This document shows positions 59,298 through 64,000 of a stretch of 64,000 nt of DNA, one piece after another. Under the pieces are notes generated by a model. The model searched no databases and was not told the origin of the DNA. It saw only the letters and a list, made by a program, of their open reading frames with translations. The stretch comes from Aeromicrobium yanjiei. GTDB taxonomy: Bacteria; Actinomycetota; Actinomycetes; Propionibacteriales; Nocardioidaceae. How positions within the stretch are numbered: position 1 is the first letter of the stretch; every line of letters begins with the position of its first letter. The DNA lies in assembly GCF_009649075.1 (NCBI RefSeq), contig NZ_CP045737.1:3472001-3536000 (forward strand), in the 5' to 3' direction. Position numbers and translations under genes: made by a program.

Positions 59298-60056
59298 TCA
59301 GACGAGGCGGCGGACGATGCCCAAGGGTGCGTGCTTCATGACCTGGCCGATCGGCGCCCACGGCCATCCCGGCACCGCGGCGTCGACGACCTCGGCCTCG
59401 ATCTTCTTGACCAGCGCGCGGCAGCCCGTCTCGGTGTCGACCATCATGCGGGTCTCCTGCTGCACGCCCTCGTTCATCTCCGAGGCGATGTAGCCGGGGT
59501 AGAGCGTCGTGACCTTGATGTCCAGACCCTTGCGCCCGATGAGATCGGACCGGATGCCCTCCGCGATCATCGCGATGCCGGCCTTCGTCGCGGCGTACGT
59601 CGTCATGGACGACGGCATCCCGCGCATCGCCGACATCGACGAGATCACGACGAGGTGGCCGGACTTGCGCTCGTAGAAGTGCTCCATGGCCGCCTCGCAC
59701 TGCGCGAGCGCCGCGATGAAGTTGGTCTCGGCCGTCTCCTTGTTCGCCGCGAACTTGCCCGTGCCGATGCGCCCGCCCTTGCCGAGGCCCGCGTTGACGA
59801 TCACCCGGTCCAGGCCGCCGAGATCGCTGATCGCCTGCTTGAACACGGCGAAGACCTGGTCGTGGTCGTTGACGTCGAGCGCGTGCACCACGACCTCGAT
59901 CCCCGGGTGCGCCGCGATCAGCTCGTCGCGCAGGGCCTCGAGGCGGTCGACGCGCCGGGCGGTCAGCGCGAGGTGGTGCCCCTTCGCGGCCAGGATGCGG
60001 GCCATCCCGGCTCCCAGACCCGAGCTCGCGCCGGTGATGAGAACGTTCGTGCGCAT
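59298..60056 (-). CDS. Short-chain dehydrogenase/reductase (SDR)
   Basis: The 252-residue SDR has TGASSGLG at 7-14, NAGLG near 90, catalytic Ser in VISSMSA and the YAATK pair. KVTTLYPGYIASEMNEG is typical of the acyl- and steroid-reducing actinobacterial branch. It lies 1 base after the SDR at 60058-60858, so both are in one operon. Part of its 3' end is duplicated at 56732-56930. Confidence 0.86.
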   Translation of the reverse strand: MRTNVLITGASSGLGAGMARILAAKGHHLALTARRVDRLEALRDELIAAHPGIEVVVHALDVNDHDQVFAVFKQAISDLGGLDRVIVNAGLGKGGRIGTGKFAANKETAETNFIAALAQCEAAMEHFYERKSGHLVVISSMSAMRGMPSSMTTYAATKAGIAMIAEGIRSDLIGRKGLDIKVTTLYPGYIASEMNEGVQQETRMMVDTETGCRALVKKIEAEVVDAAVPGWPWAPIGQVMKHAPLGIVRRLV

Positions 60057-60057
60057 G

Positions 60058-60858
60058 TCAGTCGCCCTTCGACATCTTGGTGGAGGCCTTGGCCATCATC
60101 CGGTAGTAGAGCGGACGCGCAAATCGCTTCGCGGCGTACGCGATCCGCCCGTCCCGGTCGGTCAGGATGAGGTGACGATCCTTCTCGACGCCCCCGAGCA
60201 CCTCACCGGCGATGTCGTCGGCGCTGACCCGCGACCGGTCGATGAGCTTGGCGGCCATCTTCTGCGACGCCTCGTCCTTGCCGCGCAGCGACTCGGTCAG
60301 GTTGGTGCGGAAGAACGTCGGGCACACCACCGAGACGTTGACGCCGTACGGCTTGAGCTCGTGCAGCAGGGTCTCGCTCAGCGCCACGACGCCGGCCTTG
60401 ACCGCGTTGTACTCGCTCATGCGCGGCGGGTGGATCAGCCCCGCGGCGGATGCCGTGTTGACGATGTGCCCGCTGCCCTGCTGCTTCAGCATCGGGGTGA
60501 ACGTCCGGCAGCCGCGCGCCACGCCGAGCAGGTTGATGTCGACAATCCACTGCCACTGGTCCATCTCGGACAGCTCGATGCGTCCGCCGGCCGCGACGCC
60601 GGCGTTGTTGAACAGCAGGTCCAGCCCGTCCCACTCCTCGACGACCCACTCGTAGGCCGTGGACCAGTCGACGTCTTGCGTGACGTCCAGCCGCCGGTAC
60701 GTCACGCCGGTCAGGCCGCGCAGCGACTCCGGGGCCTCGGTGTGGACGTCGGTCGCGAGGACGCGGCAGTCGCGCTCGATGAGCCGGTGGACCAGGGCCA
60801 GGCCCAGACCGGACGCGGCGCCCGTGATGAGGACGCGAGACTGCGGGAGGATCTGCAT
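60058..60858 (-). CDS. Short-chain dehydrogenase/reductase (SDR)
   Basis: The 266-residue SDR has TGAASGLG near residue 11, NNAG near 86, TASAAGL and the catalytic YNAVK. Its C-terminus is basic (AAKRFARPLYYRMMAKASTK) and may associate with membranes. It appears to be transcribed from a leaderless promoter and to share an operon with the next SDR. Substrate unknown. Confidence 0.86.
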   Translation of the reverse strand: MQILPQSRVLITGAASGLGLALVHRLIERDCRVLATDVHTEAPESLRGLTGVTYRRLDVTQDVDWSTAYEWVVEEWDGLDLLFNNAGVAAGGRIELSEMDQWQWIVDINLLGVARGCRTFTPMLKQQGSGHIVNTASAAGLIHPPRMSEYNAVKAGVVALSETLLHELKPYGVNVSVVCPTFFRTNLTESLRGKDEASQKMAAKLIDRSRVSADDIAGEVLGGVEKDRHLILTDRDGRIAYAAKRFARPLYYRMMAKASTKMSKGD

Positions 60859-60865
60859 GGTTCAG

Positions 60866-60871
60866 ATACTA
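60866..60871 (-). promoter_or_regulatory. Probable -10 box of the SDR operon, inside a palindrome
   Basis: TAGTAT on the minus strand ends 7 bases before the ATG at 60858, as in leaderless genes. It is part of the inverted repeat ATAC-tagtg-GTAT (60866-60878), so a repressor may bind over it. Confidence 0.5.
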
Positions 60872-60895
60872 GTGGTATTTGGGCGAGATCGGATT

Positions 60896-61011
60896 GGGCT
60901 TCGCCCCGAGGTCGGGTTGTCGACTCGGCTCGCCACGCCTCGCTGCTGGCGGCTTCGCCGCGAACGCTCACGCTGCGCTGGCGCGCTTCGACGTTCGGGC
61001 GCGGAGCGCCC
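60896..61011. repeat. Three short hairpins between SDR operon and phosphatase gene
   Basis: GGG-cttcg-CCC (60896-60906), GCGGC-ttc-GCCGC (60949-60961) and GGGCGC-gga-GCGCCC (60997-61011) punctuate this 159-base gap. The last lies 7 bases from the phosphatase stop and may terminate it. The rest shows no gene. Confidence 0.55.
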
Positions 61012-61017
61012 TCAGTC

Positions 61018-61659
61018 TCAGCGGAACGTGACCATGTCCTTCGGGAGGTGGCCGTGCTCGTTGAACGCCAGCAGCCGTCGACCCGTCTGCCCGACGATCA
61101 CCGTCGTCACGCTCGCGTTGATCACGACGTCGTTGAGACTCTGGAACAGGGAGTCGTCGCCGGCCAGCAGGTGCGAGACGACCAGCGCGATCGGCCCGCC
61201 CGACGTGAACACCGCGACCCGCTGCCCGGAGCCGGCCTGCTCGACGACCCGCTCGAACGCGTCCATCACCCGGCCGCGGAAGTCCTCGTACGTCTCACCG
61301 GCGCCCGGTGCCCCCGCACGCCACGCTGCGAGCGCGTCGTTGAGCGAGGCCTGGAACGCCTTGGGATCGGCCGCGAGCGCCGCGGGGTCGTGGGCCCGGG
61401 TGAGCGCGAGGTGGTCGAACTCGTCCCAGCCGGGGTCCACGTCGTAGCCGTCGCCCTGGCCGCTCGCGTCGATCGTGGAGATCGCGGTCTGCGCGTGCCG
61501 CTTCATCCCGCCGGCGACGGCCGACGTGGGCGCCCAGCCCGACGCCTCCCACGACATGCCGAGCGCTGCCGACTGCTCGGACCCGAGCTCGGACAGCTGG
61601 TCGTAGTCGGCTGCGCCCCAGGAGGCCTGACCGTGACGGATGAGGTGGATGGAGCCCAT
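61018..61659 (-). CDS. Histidine phosphatase family (phosphoglycerate-mutase-like) protein
   Basis: The 213-residue protein has the catalytic RHGQASWG at residues 8-15, a second His in TSGGPIALVVSHLLAG and Glu in ETYEDFRGRV. It is a phosphomonoesterase of the histidine phosphatase superfamily. WGAADYDQLSELGSEQSAALG is common in actinobacterial members of unknown substrate. It has its own leaderless promoter. Confidence 0.86.
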   Translation of the reverse strand: MGSIHLIRHGQASWGAADYDQLSELGSEQSAALGMSWEASGWAPTSAVAGGMKRHAQTAISTIDASGQGDGYDVDPGWDEFDHLALTRAHDPAALAADPKAFQASLNDALAAWRAGAPGAGETYEDFRGRVMDAFERVVEQAGSGQRVAVFTSGGPIALVVSHLLAGDDSLFQSLNDVVINASVTTVIVGQTGRRLLAFNEHGHLPKDMVTFR

Positions 61660-61666
61660 GCCCGGG

Positions 61667-61672
61667 AGCCTA
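61667..61672 (-). promoter_or_regulatory. Probable -10 box of leaderless phosphatase promoter
   Basis: TAGGCT on the minus strand ends 7 bases before the ATG at 61659. Confidence 0.45.
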
Positions 61673-61684
61673 TCGGGGCCGAGA

Positions 61685-62512
61685 TCAGGTCCTGTTGGCG
61701 AACACCCTCATCGTCAGCGGGCCGAAGACCGCGACTAGCGCCGCCGACATGACCAGCACCGCGACGATCGCACCGCCGTCCGGATCGCCATCCATCAGGC
61801 TGCGGGCCGCGTCGACGAGCACCGTGACGGGGTTGACCTTCACGACGCTCTCGAGCACGTCCGGCATGGTCGACGGGGAGACGAAGACGTTGCTGAGGAA
61901 CGTGAGCGGGAACAGCACCATCATGCTGACCCCCATGACCGCGTTGGGCGTCCGCAGCTTGAACCCGAGCAGGATCCAGATCCAGCTGAGGCTGAAGCAG
62001 AACACCAGCAGCAGGGCGATCGCGGCCACGACACCGACCACACCGCCGTCCGGCCGGTAGCCGAGGAGCAGGGTCACGGCGATGATGATCGAGGACGCCA
62101 TCGTGTAGCGCAGGGTGTCACCCAGCAGCGACCCCACCAGCAGGGATGGCCGCCACACCGGCAACGAACGTATCCGGTCGAAGACCCCCTTCTCGATGTC
62201 GTTGTTGATCGTCATCGCGGTGTACATCGTGATCATCACGACGGTCTGCACGAGGATGCCCGGCGCGAGGTACGGCAGGTAGTCCTGCGGCGAGCCCGCG
62301 ATCGCACCGCCGAAGATGAACGTGAACATCAGCGTGAACATGATCGGGAACATCGTGACGTCGAACAGCTGCTCTGGGACGTGCTTGATCTTGAGCAGCG
62401 CCCGCCACCCGAACGTCAGGGACGAGGAGAGCGCGGACGCCGGCTCCGGCCGGGGACCCTCGCCGAGCGCGGCGACGACCTTGGCGTCCAGGCCTGCCGT
62501 CCCCGTCGTCAT
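61685..62512 (-). CDS. ABC-2 type exporter permease (DrrB-like)
   Basis: The 275-residue protein has a cytoplasmic N-terminus, six membrane segments and the ABC-2 signature [49 protein letters not shown]. It resembles DrrB of the daunorubicin exporter family. Its GTG/ATG start overlaps the ATPase stop by 4 bases. It should export a lipid or drug-like compound with that ATPase. Confidence 0.9.
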   Translation of the reverse strand: MTTGTAGLDAKVVAALGEGPRPEPASALSSSLTFGWRALLKIKHVPEQLFDVTMFPIMFTLMFTFIFGGAIAGSPQDYLPYLAPGILVQTVVMITMYTAMTINNDIEKGVFDRIRSLPVWRPSLLVGSLLGDTLRYTMASSIIIAVTLLLGYRPDGGVVGVVAAIALLLVFCFSLSWIWILLGFKLRTPNAVMGVSMMVLFPLTFLSNVFVSPSTMPDVLESVVKVNPVTVLVDAARSLMDGDPDGGAIVAVLVMSAALVAVFGPLTMRVFANRT

Positions 62513-63471
62513 GCCGTCACCTTGTCGTCGTCGCGCACGTGCTCGCCGGTGAGCGCCAGGAACACCTCGTCGAGGCTCGGCTGGCCGAGTGAGAACTCCG
62601 TGGTCGCGATGCCGTGGTCGCGCAGCCGCGCGAGGACCGCGGGTACGCCTGCGGGATCCGACACCCGCATCGATATCGCGGCCGGGTCCCTGCCGCGGTC
62701 CGCCTCCCCACCCAGCGTCGTCTCGAGCAGCCGCAGCGCTTCGTCCCGCAGCGCTGGGTCCGCGACGCGTACGTGCAGCGCGCCGCTGCCGACCGAGGCC
62801 TTGAGCTCACCGGTGGTGCCCTCGGCGATGACCCTGCCGCGATCGATCACCGCGATGCGGTCGGCGAGCTGATCGGCCTCGTCGAGGTACTGCGTCGTCA
62901 GCAGGATCGTCGTGCCCGCCGAGACGAGCGCCCGCACGATGTCCCAGACCTGGTTGCGGCTGCGGGGGTCCAGGCCCGTGGTGGGCTCGTCGAGGAACAT
63001 GAGCTCGGGTCGGACCACGATGCTCCCCGCGATGTCGATGCGTCGCCGCATGCCGCCGGAGTACTTCTTGACCTGGCGGCCCGCGGCCTCGGTCAGATCG
63101 AAAGCGTCCAGCAGGTCCGCCGCTCGCTCGCGCGCCTGCGCCCAGCCGAAGCCGTAGAGCCGGCCGAGCATCACGAGATTCTCTGTCCCGGTGAGGTCCT
63201 CGTCGAGCGACGCGAACTGTCCGGTCATGGCGACCTTCGCCCGGACGGTGGCCGCCTCGGCGACGATGTCGTGGCCCAGCACGACCGCCGATCCGCCGGT
63301 CGGTCTCAGCAATGTCGCGAGCATCCGGATCGTCGTCGTCTTGCCGGCGCCGTTGGGTCCGAGCACCCCGTAGACGCCTCCACTCGGCACACGCAGGTCG
63401 ACCCCGTCGACCGCGTGCGTGTCCCCGAACGTCCGGGCCAGTGCGCTGGTCTCGATCGCATAGCTGGTCAT
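62509..63471 (-). CDS. Daunorubicin-resistance-type ABC exporter ATP-binding protein (DrrA-like)
   Basis: The 320-residue ATPase has Walker [12 protein letters not shown] loop [18 protein letters not shown], signature [13 protein letters not shown], Walker [17 protein letters not shown] and the DrrA C-terminal domain ending [27 protein letters not shown] precedes the ATG. A 13-base palindrome lies 35 bases upstream, but no regulator gene is in view. Confidence 0.92.
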   Translation of the reverse strand: MTSYAIETSALARTFGDTHAVDGVDLRVPSGGVYGVLGPNGAGKTTTIRMLATLLRPTGGSAVVLGHDIVAEAATVRAKVAMTGQFASLDEDLTGTENLVMLGRLYGFGWAQARERAADLLDAFDLTEAAGRQVKKYSGGMRRRIDIAGSIVVRPELMFLDEPTTGLDPRSRNQVWDIVRALVSAGTTILLTTQYLDEADQLADRIAVIDRGRVIAEGTTGELKASVGSGALHVRVADPALRDEALRLLETTLGGEADRGRDPAAISMRVSDPAGVPAVLARLRDHGIATTEFSLGQPSLDEVFLALTGEHVRDDDKVTA

Positions 63472-63505
63472 CGCACTCCTCTCGATCCCGCCATCATCGC
63501 ATCTA

Positions 63506-63518
63506 TTCCTATTAGGAA
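63506..63518. promoter_or_regulatory. Palindromic operator candidate before the drrAB-like operon
   Basis: TTCCTA-T-TAGGAA is a perfect inverted repeat with a central base, 34 bases upstream of the ATPase start, in an A/T-rich patch that stands out from its surroundings. It is suited to a TetR, MarR or PadR-type regulator encoded elsewhere. Confidence 0.5.
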
Positions 63519-63537
63519 GAAGGGGTTGGACGAAAGA

Positions 63538-63565
63538 AGACCCGGCCACCGTGGTGGCCGGGTCT
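63538..63565 (-). terminator. Terminator of the fasciclin gene
   Basis: A perfect 12-bp stem (AGACCCGGCCAC/GTGGCCGGGTCT) with a 4-base loop lies 26 bases after the fasciclin stop; on the minus strand TTCTTTCGT follows. Confidence 0.8.
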
Positions 63566-63591
63566 CCTGTGAGCTGCTCAGCGAGCGAGGA

Positions 63592-64000
63592 TCACGCGGG
63601 GGGCATGAGGACGCTGTCGATCAGGTAGACCGTCGCGTTGGCGGTCTTGACGCCACCGCAGATGACCTTGGCGTTGCCCTCGCCGACCGTGATCTCGTCG
63701 CCCGAGCCCTTGACGGTCAGGTCGGCGCCGTTGACGGTCTTGAAGGTGCCGTCGATGTCGGCAGGAGCGATCTGGCCGGGGATCACGTGGTACGTCAGGA
63801 TGCCGGACAGCGTGGCGCCGCCCTTCTCCTCCGAGACCGTCTTGACGCCCTCGTCGCCGAGCTGCTTGAACAGCGCGTCGAACGCGGTGTCGACCGGTGC
63901 GAAGACCGTGAACTCGTCACCGTTGAGGGTGTCGACCAGGTCGACGTCGGGGTTGATCTGGCCCGAGACGGCCTGGGTGAGGGTCTTGAGGAGCGGGTTG
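63592..64000 (-). CDS. Fasciclin-domain protein, C-terminal part (5' end outside window)
   Basis: The frame is open to the window edge and encodes at least 135 residues of a fasciclin (FAS1) domain: [36 protein letters not shown] (FAS1 box 1), [11 protein letters not shown] and the final [16 protein letters not shown] (box 2). It resembles actinobacterial secreted MPT70/MPT83-type proteins thought to act in adhesion. The signal peptide is not in view. A hairpin terminator follows. Confidence 0.88.
   Translation of the reverse strand, partial: NPLLKTLTQAVSGQINPDVDLVDTLNGDEFTVFAPVDTAFDALFKQLGDEGVKTVSEEKGGATLSGILTYHVIPGQIAPADIDGTFKTVNGADLTVKGSGDEITVGEGNAKVICGGVKTANATVYLIDSVLMPPA

Overview
The window is high-GC DNA (many GTG starts, nearly all third codon positions G or C, genes chained by ATGA/GTGA overlaps) from an actinobacterium. 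The mprB–htrA pair, a mycofactocin-type NDMA-dependent alcohol dehydrogenase, an AccA2/AccD2-like operon, HelR and a TIGR03084 protein all point to Actinomycetota. Family level is a guess: Nocardioidaceae (Aeromicrobium- or Nocardioides-like). No rRNA, tRNA, CRISPR, phage or intact insertion sequence was found, and no gene-free stretch exceeds about 205 bases.

Layout. 1-2.1 kb: end of an MprB-like sensor kinase and an HtrA-type membrane serine protease. 2.1-3.0 kb: EamA exporter. 3.0-22.4 kb: a catabolic locus entirely on the minus strand, made of two abutting operons. The first (18.2 to 3.0 kb) runs cupin, metallo-beta-lactamase-fold protein, sugar-type ABC importer (binding protein, double ATPase, permease), NDMA-dependent alcohol dehydrogenase, aldehyde dehydrogenase, GntR regulator, old yellow enzyme, two SDRs, FAD oxidoreductase and two MmgE/PrpD proteins. 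The second (22.4 to 18.4 kb) runs GntR regulator, isocitrate-lyase-superfamily lyase, hydantoinase-type amidohydrolase, N-carbamoylsarcosine-amidase-like hydrolase and a DUF1330 protein. Both promoters carry the same palindrome over a TTGACA -35, so they are probably co-regulated. The genes describe import, alcohol-to-acid oxidation, enone reduction, opening of a cyclic amide or ureide, dehydration/isomerisation and C-C cleavage of an unidentified substrate.

22.6-27.0 kb: a fused TrpE-TrpG anthranilate synthase behind a leader peptide with tandem Trp codons (an attenuator), followed by DUF3293 and an aspartate/glutamate-racemase-family gene; divergent is an M20 peptidase. 27.2-35.7 kb: metallophosphoesterase, HelR, two related secreted proteins, a small exported protein, and an amino-acid ABC importer with fused binding protein and permease. 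35.9-45.7 kb: a TetR-controlled acyl-CoA operon (TIGR03084, AtuA-like, two acyl-CoA dehydrogenases, biotin-dependent carboxylase, AtuE-like hydratase) resembling the mycobacterial echA7-fadE12-accA2-accD2-fadE13 cluster. 45.8-52.0 kb: lipoprotein, DUF3352 protein, third secreted paralogue, esterase, SIMPL protein, HxlR regulator and thioesterase. 52-56 kb: phosphofructokinase and metY-metX. 56-61.7 kb: membrane proteins, a DUF4185 protein, two SDRs (with a decayed 3' copy of one) and a histidine phosphatase. 61.7-64 kb: a DrrAB-type exporter and a fasciclin protein running off the edge.

A second theme is repeats with a 21-base period arranged as facing arrays. They fill three convergent gene junctions (27.0-27.2, 55.9-56.0, 59.1-59.3 kb) and also sit in frame inside the interdomain linker of the AtuA-like gene (42.85-42.96 kb).
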